Source: Geoglobus sp. (lineage in GTDB: Archaea; Halobacteriota; Archaeoglobi; Archaeoglobales; Archaeoglobaceae). From it: 26,815 nucleotides of DNA. This document shows, one piece after another, positions 1 through 6,705 of the stretch. The translations under genes and the position numbers were made by a program. How positions within the stretch are numbered: the first letter of the stretch is position 1; every line of letters starts with the position of its first letter. Under the pieces are notes generated by a model. It made no database searches, was not told where the DNA came from, and was given only the letters and a program-made list of their open reading frames with translations. The DNA lies in contig JALUWC010000503.1 in the NCBI GenBank assembly GCA_027019885.1, positions 1-26,815 of the forward strand, in the 5' to 3' direction.

Positions 1-35
1 GAGTTATAGTGATAGGTGAGGGTGGCAGAGGATGA
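1..35 (+). CDS. 3' tail of an upstream gene (partial)
   Basis: An open frame entering from the left edge (codons in phase from base 3) reads VIVIGEGGRG and stops at TGA 33-35. The stop overlaps the next ATG (32-34) in an ATGA arrangement, the usual archaeal sign of translational coupling, and the same kind of overlap recurs at the next gene junction. Only about ten residues are visible, so no function can be given. The alternative is that this is non-coding leader sequence. Confidence 0.45.
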   Translation, partial: VIVIGEGGRG

Positions 36-400
36 AAACAATAAAAGACTCAATCACAATCCTTAGCTGTGACAACGTTCTTGAGTGTTTTTACGGAATA
101 AATGAGAGCGATGTTGAGATATACAGAATTCTCCTCTCTGAAGGCGAGAAAAAAATAGAAGAGCTGAGCTCAATTGCAGGAAAAAGTGAGAACACAACAT
201 ACAAGTCTCTCCAGAAACTCATGCTCGCTGGCATAGTTATACGGGAGAAAAGGCTGATCAGAGGGGGAGGCTACTACTACACATACCGAGCAGTCAATCC
301 GGATGACGTGGCAAGGGAGATGAAAGAAATACTGGAAAACTGGTACAGAAAGGTAATAGAGACAATAGAGGAGTTCAGAAAGAGATACGGAGGTGGATGA
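32..400 (+). CDS. Winged-helix transcriptional regulator (TrmB/ArsR-like)
   Basis: A 122-residue protein with a single winged helix-turn-helix domain at about residues 22-80. It has an initial helix (SDVEIYRILLSEG), a helix-turn-helix (IEELSSIAGKSENTTYKSLQ), and a basic, glycine-rich wing (REKRLIRGGGYYYTYR). The C-terminal 35 residues look helical (EMKEILENWYRKVIETIEEF) and probably dimerise. The layout resembles the short TrmB-type DNA-binding domains of archaea, without the sugar-binding C-terminal domain. The start has a purine-rich GGCAGAGG just upstream. The stop overlaps the ferredoxin start (ATGATG at 397-402), so it is co-translated with an iron-sulfur protein. That suggests, but does not show, a redox- or metal-related regulon. 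The fold is fairly certain; the target genes are unknown. Confidence 0.75.
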   Translation: MKTIKDSITILSCDNVLECFYGINESDVEIYRILLSEGEKKIEELSSIAGKSENTTYKSLQKLMLAGIVIREKRLIRGGGYYYTYRAVNPDDVAREMKEILENWYRKVIETIEEFRKRYGGG

Positions 401-573
401 TGCCGCCAGCAATCCTTGGGTGTCAGGGATGTGGCAAATGCTCTCAGGTATGTCCGACTGATGCGATAATAAGGGAAGGGGGGAAAGTCGTCAGGATTGA
501 TCCTGAAAAATGCATGGAATGTTACAAATGTGTTGAGGTATGCCCCTACGGTGCATTGATAAGGATGGACTGA
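397..573 (+). CDS. Small 2[4Fe-4S] ferredoxin, 58 aa
   Basis: The product is a 58-residue ferredoxin. It carries two perfect cluster motifs: CQGCGKCSQVCP (C-x2-C-x2-C-x3-C-P) near residues 9-20 and CMECYKCVEVCP near residues 40-51. The spacer is the usual IDPEK-type loop, so this is a bacterial-type 2[4Fe-4S] electron carrier in the cytoplasm. It starts at ATG 397, overlapping the stop of the regulator gene; a second ATG follows at once (400). It ends with TGA at 571-573, after the next ORF has already begun at 540. It is short enough to be missed by a 60-residue cut-off. Its electron partner is not visible. Identification as a ferredoxin is secure; the pathway is not known. Confidence 0.9.
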   Translation: MMPPAILGCQGCGKCSQVCPTDAIIREGGKVVRIDPEKCMECYKCVEVCPYGALIRMD

Positions 574-1112
574 AAGATGAAACTGCTCTCAGGGGATACA
601 GACTGATAGAAAAATATTCAGAAAAAGGTTTTATTCCAAAAGAAGATATTGATGAGGAACTGTTGCTATTCTTTGACTCGGAAAAGCTTGCTTTTCCTGT
701 CAATTCCCAAAAGGACTCTCTGTCATGGGGAATGAGGATATTAACACTCCAGGATCTCGAGATTCCCTATATTATAAGAGAAGTTGTGAAAACCAGCTGT
801 GACTGGAAAAAGGCAGTAGCAGATTACTTCAGAAAGATTGGAGAAAAAGAGCCTGAGAATTTTGTTAAGATAGTCGGGGATTTGATTTTTCAGAGAAAAG
901 GGTTCCTGATATCCGGGGATACCATAACATCCATAGCCCGGAAATACGGGAAGGATGGTGGAGCAGTCATCGCCGAACTCAAAGGAGCCGGTATAATAAG
1001 CCCGTATTCTGGGTGTGGCAGAGCTGTTTCAAAGCTTGAAAAGATATACGGATCTCCTCTCTACGAGATAAACAGGTTTCTGATGAAACTGGTAGAGAAG
1101 AGCTTTATTTGA
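540..1112 (+). CDS. Conserved-looking hypothetical protein, 190 aa, with C-terminal winged-helix-like region
   Basis: The family is not recognised. The 190-residue protein is soluble and mostly helical. Residues about 125-190 (TITSIARKYGKDGGAVIAEL, then GAGIISPYSG) read like a helix-turn-helix plus wing, as found in MarR- or RNA-polymerase-associated domains. The only ATG lies at 540, inside the ferredoxin gene, giving a 34-nt out-of-frame overlap; an in-frame stop just before it (534-536) and the lack of ATG, GTG or TTG codons until well into the protein support that start. An alternative is that ferredoxin and this ORF were once one fused gene separated by a frameshift. Its 3' end overlaps the convergent gene on the other strand by 8 nt. 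It probably works with the ferredoxin and regulator upstream. Confidence 0.6.
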   Translation: MPLRCIDKDGLKDETALRGYRLIEKYSEKGFIPKEDIDEELLLFFDSEKLAFPVNSQKDSLSWGMRILTLQDLEIPYIIREVVKTSCDWKKAVADYFRKIGEKEPENFVKIVGDLIFQRKGFLISGDTITSIARKYGKDGGAVIAELKGAGIISPYSGCGRAVSKLEKIYGSPLYEINRFLMKLVEKSFI

Positions 1113-2367
1113 GTTCATCCCATTTTCTTTTCTTCATGTAAACCTTCAAACCCCTGTAGCCTGCGAAACCCACGATAACAAGAACCAAAAGTCCACCACC
1201 GTAAAGCAGAATTTTATCCCTGTTCTGAGAGAACCAAGACGATAACCCGGAGGAGAACTCAGAGATTCGTTCACCAATGCTCGGTCCCTGAGGTGTCTCT
1301 TTCTCAGCTGGAGTTGGTGTTGGAGTCGGAGTTTTCTCGACCATCGGCTTAAGCTCATCAATCAGATTGACTATCTCCTCAGTTTTTGAGTTAATTCCAG
1401 ATATGACATCATTCAGAACTGTCTCGGCATCATCGTAAAGACCCTTGGCCAAGTAATCATTGGCCTGAGATATCCGGGAGTTGAAGTCAGAGTAATCCTG
1501 CTTGAATTCATCGAGTTTTACCTCGTAGCTGAGTGTTGATTTACCCTTTGACTTTAGATTCTGAATGAGAAGTTCAAATTCGGTCATCTTGGAGAACATC
1601 GTGTTAAGCTTATCCTTGGCATTTTCTGATAGGAGAGTTATCTCTGCCGTTCTGATGAGCTTCTCTGCGTCATTCAGAAAACCTTCAGCACCACTCAAAC
1701 TTGCATTCGCCTCTCCATAGTTCTCATTGCTGAGGTATGTTTTGCCATCATCAAGCTTGGTTTTTGCAGAGTTGAGCTTCAGCCTGATTTCAGCCACAGC
1801 AACACCCTTGTTTTCGAGCTCGCCAGTTTTTGAGGATAAAGAATTGTATTTCTCCTCAAGCTGAGATATGTATGAGGAGAAAAGATCTTTATTGACAACA
1901 TTTATCACAACCGGACTTACAGCCCCGCTCTCAGCATCCTGAATCTCTATACCAATGACTGTCACTTTTTTTATCCTCTCATTAACCGCTGGAACTTTTC
2001 CAGATACTTCAACAATGATTTTGCTGAGCCCGTCCTCCCAGTCCTTGACATCGGCTTTTATGTAGTCCGAATCCTGATATATCCTCACAGGGCCAGTACC
2101 GGCATATTCAACGCTCACCTTCATTGATGGGTTCTCAAGCGAGGTATTGAATTCATACACCCTGCCATCTATAAGTTTCGCATCGTCTGTTGTTTTTGGC
2201 TCAATCGTCATGTTTAGGCTCAGACTCGCTCCGGGAAGGTAATAATCATTGAGCTTCGGCTCCACAATCGGCTCTGCAAAATTATCCTTTGTTACAGTCT
2301 GTGCAGCAACCGCAATACCTATCAGTGCGATCAGCGTGAATGTGAGAAGTAAGAGTATTCTCGACAT
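1105..2367 (-). CDS. Secreted, membrane-anchored coiled-coil surface protein
   Basis: A 420-residue protein with an N-terminal signal peptide (about residues 1-22, RILLLLTFTLIALIGIAVA, ending near AAQ). An extracellular beta-rich region follows at about 25-165. A long helical coiled-coil region of SAKTKLDDGKTYL-type repeats runs over about 165-345, then a Thr-Pro linker (TPTPTPTPAEKETP) and one transmembrane helix (ILLYGGGLLVLVIVGFAGY) before a short basic cytoplasmic tail. This architecture is typical of archaeal envelope or S-layer-associated proteins tethered at the C terminus. The specific function is unknown; the helical part resembles archaeal proteins where such repeats act as spacers. 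It is monocistronic, with a TATA-like box placed for a leaderless mRNA, and overlaps the convergent gene by 8 nt. Confidence 0.8.
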   Translation of the reverse strand: MSRILLLLTFTLIALIGIAVAAQTVTKDNFAEPIVEPKLNDYYLPGASLSLNMTIEPKTTDDAKLIDGRVYEFNTSLENPSMKVSVEYAGTGPVRIYQDSDYIKADVKDWEDGLSKIIVEVSGKVPAVNERIKKVTVIGIEIQDAESGAVSPVVINVVNKDLFSSYISQLEEKYNSLSSKTGELENKGVAVAEIRLKLNSAKTKLDDGKTYLSNENYGEANASLSGAEGFLNDAEKLIRTAEITLLSENAKDKLNTMFSKMTEFELLIQNLKSKGKSTLSYEVKLDEFKQDYSDFNSRISQANDYLAKGLYDDAETVLNDVISGINSKTEEIVNLIDELKPMVEKTPTPTPTPAEKETPQGPSIGERISEFSSGLSSWFSQNRDKILLYGGGLLVLVIVGFAGYRGLKVYMKKRKWDELK

Positions 2368-2390
2368 GATTTAAAAAACCGAAACGTGAA

Positions 2391-2400
2391 ATTTAAACTT
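2391..2400 (-). promoter_or_regulatory. TATA-like box for the surface-protein gene
   Basis: On the minus strand this reads AAGTTTAAAT, 24-33 nt before the ATG at 2367. That distance puts the predicted transcription start at or next to the start codon, as in leaderless archaeal mRNAs. No Shine-Dalgarno sequence is seen between the box and the ATG, which agrees. Confidence 0.55.
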
Positions 2401-2402
2401 TG

Positions 2403-2801
2403 CTAAAGAACATGCAAGATGACTCTCCTTTTTCTTCTTCTCGTATCAAAGTTGATCAGAACAATCTGCTGCCATGTCCCCAGCATCAGCCTCCTGTTCG
2501 AGAAAGGCACGATCATGCTTGTTCCGATTATGGCTGATTTGACATGTGAGGAGCCGTTGTCATCATTCCATGTTCTGTGGTGCTCGTAATAATCTGAGTA
2601 TGGAGCTATTTTTTCCATGATCATTGGAAGGTCTCTTTTTAACCCCGGTTCGTATTCAAGCGTTGTTATCGCACCTGTTGAGCCGACAGAGAATATCAGC
2701 ACTGCCCCATCCTCTTTCTCACTCTTCTCAACAAATTTCTGGACTTCATCTGTTATATCGAGTATCTCGTCTCGTTCCATCTCAAATTCAACAATCTTCA
2801 T
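2403..2801 (-). CDS. YjbQ/UPF0047 family protein (COG0432)
   Basis: A 132-residue protein matching the YjbQ family over its whole length. It has the conserved block EHHRTWNDDNGSSHVKSAII (about 72-91) and the C-terminal signature LMLGTWQQIVLINFDTRRRK (about 105-124). Family members form a compact beta barrel-like trimer, and some have weak thiamine-phosphate synthase activity in genetic assays; the physiological reaction is not settled. The histidine/aspartate-rich block (HH, NDD) is thought to bind metal. The gene overlaps the upstream gene by 4 nt (ATGA), so both are made from one mRNA. Confidence 0.88.
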   Translation of the reverse strand: MKIVEFEMERDEILDITDEVQKFVEKSEKEDGAVLIFSVGSTGAITTLEYEPGLKRDLPMIMEKIAPYSDYYEHHRTWNDDNGSSHVKSAIIGTSMIVPFSNRRLMLGTWQQIVLINFDTRRRKRRVILHVL

Positions 2802-3244
2802 TCGTGTCCCCCCAGAGCTTTTTCAACAGCATCTTCAGGGTTTTCTGCGACAATCAATTTTTCCAGAATGACAGATGGTCTGTATGCAACCACTCTTTTG
2901 CCCTCTTTCAGTGCTATCGCCATCTCTGAAATCGTTCCATAACTCCCTCCTATGGAAATTAACACATCACTTGAGTGGACGATTATCATATTCCTTGCAT
3001 GGCCCATGTCCGTTGCAATAACATAGTCACAGTATTTGTTTGCCATTTCCCTATCTTTTCCGGGCACTATCCCAATAACAATCCCATTTCTGCTTTTAAC
3101 ACCTCTGCTTACGGCCTCCATAACTCCTCCAAGTCCCCCATTGATAACGACACAGTTTTTCTCTGCGAGAAGCTGACCTATCCTGAATGCCACCTCACAA
3201 ATATCGCTATAACAGCTCCCACTCCCTATAACACCAACCTGCAT
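2798..3244 (-). CDS. SLOG/TIGR00725-like Rossmann-fold nucleotide-binding protein
   Basis: A 148-residue protein of the LOG/'lysine decarboxylase-like' superfamily. It opens with a beta strand and glycine loop (VGVIGSGSC). It continues with the signature NGGLGGVMEAVSRG (about 35-48) and then ISIGGSYGTISEMAIALKEG (about 96-115), which in the family forms the PGGxGT-type nucleotide or phosphate-binding site. It is shorter than the cytokinin-activating LOG enzymes and fits the TIGR00725/YHI9_like subgroup, whose role is unknown. The start is supported by a GAGGTGAT ribosome-binding site. It lies first in a two-gene operon with the YjbQ-family gene and is divergent from the CdhC-like gene. Confidence 0.8.
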   Translation of the reverse strand: MQVGVIGSGSCYSDICEVAFRIGQLLAEKNCVVINGGLGGVMEAVSRGVKSRNGIVIGIVPGKDREMANKYCDYVIATDMGHARNMIIVHSSDVLISIGGSYGTISEMAIALKEGKRVVAYRPSVILEKLIVAENPEDAVEKALGGHE

Positions 3245-3307
3245 TTCATCACCTCTGACCTAATCTGTCAAAAGTCCTCTGTCTATTTATCGAAAGGAGT
3301 TAATTAA

Positions 3308-3316
3308 ATGATATGA
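3308..3316 (+). promoter_or_regulatory. Start-stop mini-ORF (Met-Ile-stop) overlapping the CdhC-like start
   Basis: ATG ATA TGA at 3308-3316 overlaps the ATG of the CdhC-like gene at 3313. The Shine-Dalgarno-like AAAGGAGT (3293-3300) is 8 nt from this upstream ATG but 13 nt from the gene's own ATG. If the leader is transcribed, ribosomes could start here and re-initiate. A TATA-like CTATTTATC (3282-3290) instead places the transcript start near 3312, in which case the mini-ORF would not be translated. Confidence 0.25.
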
Positions 3317-4410
3317 TCGAGAGGTTCATCGATCCTGAGAAGATTGAGGCTGACTCAGAATGCATTGAAATGAGTCCCCTATTCCTGGGAGAAAGAGTGA
3401 GAGACGGCAGGAGATTCAGGGGCTTTGAGCTTGTTGAGGCAGGAGAGGTTGATGAGGAGGGTGTTGAGATTGCTGGAGAGTGTGAAGACAGAATTGGATT
3501 GCATGTTATTGCAGAAGGGATAAGCGATGACTCCGCTCAGGCCATCGAAAGCCTTTTTTCAGAGGTTTTGGGCAGAATGAAGGGGGTTGAATACAGATTC
3601 AGAAGGGAAAATGTTGTTATAATTGTGTCAATGGACTCAGCTGACAGCTTTACCCCAGAATGTGTTGGAGAGACCATTTTCAGGACTGTAAAGTCAATTA
3701 AGGCGGTAAATAAGGTTAAGGTGAGGATCGTATGTGACAAAGACGAGTTTGAAAAGGTGTTAGAGAGAGCATCTGAAATACATGCTGAGAGGGAGATGAG
3801 GAGCAGGAATTTAGCTGAGAGGGATGTTCAGGAGTTCTTTATATGTGAGTCATGCAAGGCATACCTCCCCTACCATGCCTGCATCATAACTCCCGAAAGA
3901 CCCTCTCCATGCGGGACTCTCTACACTGAGGCAAAATCTGCCAGTGAGCTTGAAACCGTAAGCTATTACTCTCCTGTTGAAAAAGGTGAGGTGGTAGATG
4001 CTGAAAAAGGTGAGTACAGCGGTGTGAATGAGGAAATTGAGAGAAGAACTGAGTCAAGGGTCAGGGGTGTGAAGATTCACTCAGTTCTTGAGAATCCTCC
4101 TCTCACCGGGAATTTTGCCGAGGCGATAGTGTTTTACATTCCTGAGAGGGATGGTTTTGGGATTGCTGACAGAAATTATAGAAGAAAGACTCCCATCGGG
4201 CTGAGATTTGCTGAAATGGAGAAATTCATTCTCGGCACACAGGTTGAGGGGTTTGTTGGCATAAGCTTTGCTTACATGAAATCCAAGGGGTTTTTGAAGG
4301 GTGAGGGTGGGTGGAAAAGGGTTGTCTGGGTGAGTCCAAAGATTTATGAGTTCATCAAAGGCTTTCTTCCTGATGAAATTCTGAAAAACATTTCAACTGA
4401 AAAGGAGTGA
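3313..4410 (+). CDS. CdhC-like protein with degenerate acetyl-CoA synthase A-cluster site
   Basis: A 365-residue homologue of the beta subunit of CO dehydrogenase/acetyl-CoA synthase (CdhC, AcsB A-cluster domain). The spacing C178-x2-C181-x8-C190-x9-C200 matches the four ligands of the A-cluster [4Fe-4S] (C506, C509, C518, C528 of Moorella AcsB). Further family blocks are CIITPERPSPCG, GEVVDAEKGEYSGVNE, AEAIVFYIPERDGFGIADRN and GFVGISFAYM...GEGGW. The Cys-Gly-Cys that holds the two nickel ions (C595/C597 in Moorella) is T265-G266-N267 here, so a normal Ni-Ni site cannot form. No other cdh genes adjoin it. It could be a regulatory or electron-transfer paralogue, a cluster carrier or a scaffold; acetyl-CoA synthesis itself is unlikely. 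Homology is secure, function open. The ATG at 3313 follows AAAGGAGT by 13 nt. Confidence 0.85.
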   Translation: MIERFIDPEKIEADSECIEMSPLFLGERVRDGRRFRGFELVEAGEVDEEGVEIAGECEDRIGLHVIAEGISDDSAQAIESLFSEVLGRMKGVEYRFRRENVVIIVSMDSADSFTPECVGETIFRTVKSIKAVNKVKVRIVCDKDEFEKVLERASEIHAEREMRSRNLAERDVQEFFICESCKAYLPYHACIITPERPSPCGTLYTEAKSASELETVSYYSPVEKGEVVDAEKGEYSGVNEEIERRTESRVRGVKIHSVLENPPLTGNFAEAIVFYIPERDGFGIADRNYRRKTPIGLRFAEMEKFILGTQVEGFVGISFAYMKSKGFLKGEGGWKRVVWVSPKIYEFIKGFLPDEILKNISTEKE

Positions 4411-4474
4411 TCAGAGCAAGATCATCCCATTGACCGGGATGTGCTTTTGATACTAATCGAGAGAGGTGGGATTG

Positions 4475-5473
4475 ATGATAAAGATAGATGGAAGTTATGG
4501 AGAGGGTGGTGGACAGATTCTCAGGACAGCCATAGCTCTGTCGTGCATAACAGGGGAGGATGTGGAGATCTTCAACATAAGAGCTAACAGACCAAAACCC
4601 GGGCTTAAGGCTCAGCATTTAAAGGGAATTGAGGTTGCAAAAGAATTGTGCAATGCTGATGTCGAAGGATTGAGAATTGGCTCAACCAAGGTTGTATTCA
4701 GACCGAGAGGTTTGAGAATCAGGGACATGAGGATAGACATAGGCACGGCAGGAAGCATAACTCTGCTCCTGCAAACAGTTCTTCCGCCAATAATACATTC
4801 AGGAGAGCGGTGCAGACTTGAAATAACAGGAGGAACGGATGTTAAATGGAGTCCAAGCATGGATTATTTCAAATTTGTCACCCTCAGGGCACTTGGAGAA
4901 ATGGGTGCTAATGTTCATGCTGAAGTAATAAAGAGAGGATACTACCCCAGAGGTGGTGGAAAAGTCATAATTGATGTAGAAGAAACCAGACTCAGGGGCA
5001 AGGATTTTCATGGCTCGGATTGCAAAAAGATTGGTGGAATAAGCCACTGCTCAAACCTTCCTAAGCATGTTGCTGAGAGGCAGGCAAAATCAGCAAAGGA
5101 ATTTCTTGAGAGCAGAGGTTACAGTGCTGAAATAGATACTGAAGTTGTACGAGGGTTCTCCACCGGATCTGGGATTACTCTCTTCTGCAATTACAAAGGT
5201 TCTGTGTCGCTTGGAGAAAAGGGAAAACCAGCTGAAAAGGTTGGAATGGAGGCTGCAGTTGACCTGACAGATGAACTTGGCACAGATGGAATTTTTGACA
5301 GACATCTGGCCGATCAGATTATGATATATGCCTTTCTGGCAGCAGGGAGAACATCATACTCAGCAACATCAGTTACAGATCATTTAAGGAGCAACTCATA
5401 TGTCATCAATTCCTTCTCAAAGGATTCCGTATTAATTGAGGATAGAAAAATATGTGTATTCCAGAGACATTAA
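4475..5473 (+). CDS. rtcA: RNA 3'-terminal phosphate cyclase
   Basis: A 332-residue RtcA, which converts RNA 3'-phosphate ends to 2',3'-cyclic phosphates using ATP through a covalent enzyme-AMP intermediate. The family signature DGSYGEGGGQILRTAIALS is at the N terminus, followed by RANRPKPGLKAQHL and the IDIGTAGSITLLLQ block. HLADQ contains the nucleophilic histidine (H277, equivalent to H309 in E. coli RtcA). Length and block order fit a complete archaeal enzyme. I chose ATG 4475 because GAGAGGTGG (4461-4469) sits 5 nt before it; a GTG at 4466 lies inside that ribosome-binding site. It follows the CdhC-like gene by 64 nt in the same direction. No RtcB is visible in the window. Confidence 0.95.
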   Translation: MIKIDGSYGEGGGQILRTAIALSCITGEDVEIFNIRANRPKPGLKAQHLKGIEVAKELCNADVEGLRIGSTKVVFRPRGLRIRDMRIDIGTAGSITLLLQTVLPPIIHSGERCRLEITGGTDVKWSPSMDYFKFVTLRALGEMGANVHAEVIKRGYYPRGGGKVIIDVEETRLRGKDFHGSDCKKIGGISHCSNLPKHVAERQAKSAKEFLESRGYSAEIDTEVVRGFSTGSGITLFCNYKGSVSLGEKGKPAEKVGMEAAVDLTDELGTDGIFDRHLADQIMIYAFLAAGRTSYSATSVTDHLRSNSYVINSFSKDSVLIEDRKICVFQRH

Positions 5474-5547
5474 ATTAATTAGATCCAAAAAAAATTGTAA
5501 TGGAATAACTACTAAAAAGGATATTATATTTACTTTTTAAAAAAATG

Positions 5548-5563
5548 CGAAAAAATTAAATAC
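5548..5563 (+). promoter_or_regulatory. Likely BRE/TATA promoter of the hydrogenase operon
   Basis: The 164-nt gap between rtcA and the hydrogenase is very AT-rich. GCGAAAAAA followed by TTAAATAC (5548-5563) fits an archaeal BRE plus TATA box. Transcription would begin near 5585, leaving a leader of roughly 50 nt that carries the strong ribosome-binding site GGAGGAGGGGAG (5623-5634). The upstream part of the gap (5474-5545) holds only A/T runs, probably including the rtcA terminator. Confidence 0.5.
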
Positions 5564-5637
5564 AATCTTTTTGATATAGATACCAGATTCCCAAATCTCA
5601 AGAATCAATTATGAGGAATACTGGAGGAGGGGAGATT

Positions 5638-6705
5638 GTGAGATTAAGCAGAAGGGAGTTTAATAAAGTACTGGCAGCAATGGGAGCATCAGGATTTCTG
5701 ATGTCCTACAAGTCAGAGATTGTAAGTGCGCTTGAAGAAGCCAAGAAGAACGACGTAAAGATATTCTGGCTTCAAGGACAGAGCGACTCTGCATGCACAG
5801 TGTCACTTCTTCAAGCATCAGATCCAGACATCTACGATGCTATTGAAGAGCTGAGCGTGAACATAGCATTCCATCCAACAATCATGCCTTCATTTGGCGA
5901 CGAGGCAATAAGCATTCTCGAAAAATACGATCCTGACATTCTCGTGCTTGAAGGAGCGATTCCAACTGGAGACATGGAGGTTGCATGCACATTTGGTGAG
6001 AAAAACGGAAAAGAAGTTACCCTTGTTGAATGGCTGAACGATCTCATCCCCAGAACAAAGATTGCCGTTGTTGGATTTGGAGTCTGCGCAGCGTATGGTG
6101 GGATTCCGTCAGGCAGAGATTACACCGGAAAAAGCCCTACAAATGCAGTTGGGCTTTACCAATTCCTGAAAGGTAAAAAGCCATCTGTTCCCGTGATACT
6201 GATACCTGGATGCCCGGGGCATCCTGACTGGCTTTTAACTGTACTTGCAGCAGCCCTTCTTGGAGTTGCTCCTAATCTGGATAACTACTGGAGGCCAAAA
6301 GCATTCTTCTCAAACCTAATCCACGACAATTGTGCGAGAAGAGGGTTTTATGATGAGGGATGGTTTGCAAAGAGCTTTGAGGAAAGCGACTTCAGATATA
6401 ACAAATGCCTTTTCAAGCTTGGATGCAGAGGGCCGATTACAATTGCTGCCTGTAGCGAAACAAAGTGGAATGGTGGTATTAATGTATGCATGAATGCCGG
6501 TGCTCCATGCATAGGCTGCATGCATCCAGGCTTCCCGGATGAAACATCTCCATTCTTCAAGGGGCAGAGCAGACTAGAAATTGATGCTACAAAAGCCATT
6601 TTCTCAACTCTGACTGGAGCAGTGCTTGTTGGAGCTGGCGCATACATAGCCATGCACGCATACAGGGAGCACAAGCTTGATAAAGAAAAGGAGGAGGAGA
6701 AATGA
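5638..6705 (+). CDS. [NiFe] hydrogenase small subunit, Tat-exported, membrane-anchored (VhtG-like)
   Basis: The 355-residue electron-transfer subunit begins with a Tat signal (LSRREFNKVLAAMGASGF, RR at 5-6) and ends in a membrane anchor (about 316-341). Distal cluster ligands are H229, C232, C257 and C263. Medial cluster ligands are C272, C284, C291 and C294; C284 replaces the proline of [3Fe-4S] enzymes, so a [4Fe-4S] medial cluster is expected. Proximal cluster ligands are C53, C150 and C192, but the expected first cysteine is D50 (QGQSDSACTVSLL where CTGC is usual). Aspartate ligation is known at the proximal cluster of F420-reducing hydrogenase FrhG and of some group 5 enzymes. I chose GTG 5638 because GGAGGAGGGG lies just before it and places the RR motif at the N terminus; ATG 5611 is in frame but lacks a ribosome-binding site. 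It overlaps the cytochrome gene by 4 nt. Confidence 0.92.
   Translation: MRLSRREFNKVLAAMGASGFLMSYKSEIVSALEEAKKNDVKIFWLQGQSDSACTVSLLQASDPDIYDAIEELSVNIAFHPTIMPSFGDEAISILEKYDPDILVLEGAIPTGDMEVACTFGEKNGKEVTLVEWLNDLIPRTKIAVVGFGVCAAYGGIPSGRDYTGKSPTNAVGLYQFLKGKKPSVPVILIPGCPGHPDWLLTVLAAALLGVAPNLDNYWRPKAFFSNLIHDNCARRGFYDEGWFAKSFEESDFRYNKCLFKLGCRGPITIAACSETKWNGGINVCMNAGAPCIGCMHPGFPDETSPFFKGQSRLEIDATKAIFSTLTGAVLVGAGAYIAMHAYREHKLDKEKEEEK

Noticed and set aside
1317..1346. Short Thr-Pro codon repeat
   Set aside because: It is a coding linker in the surface protein, a common feature of archaeal envelope proteins, not a mobile or regulatory repeat.
5611..5637. Upstream ATG start for the hydrogenase small subunit
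   Set aside because: It lacks a ribosome-binding site and would put nine residues before the Tat motif; the GTG at 5638 has GGAGGAGGGG directly before it.
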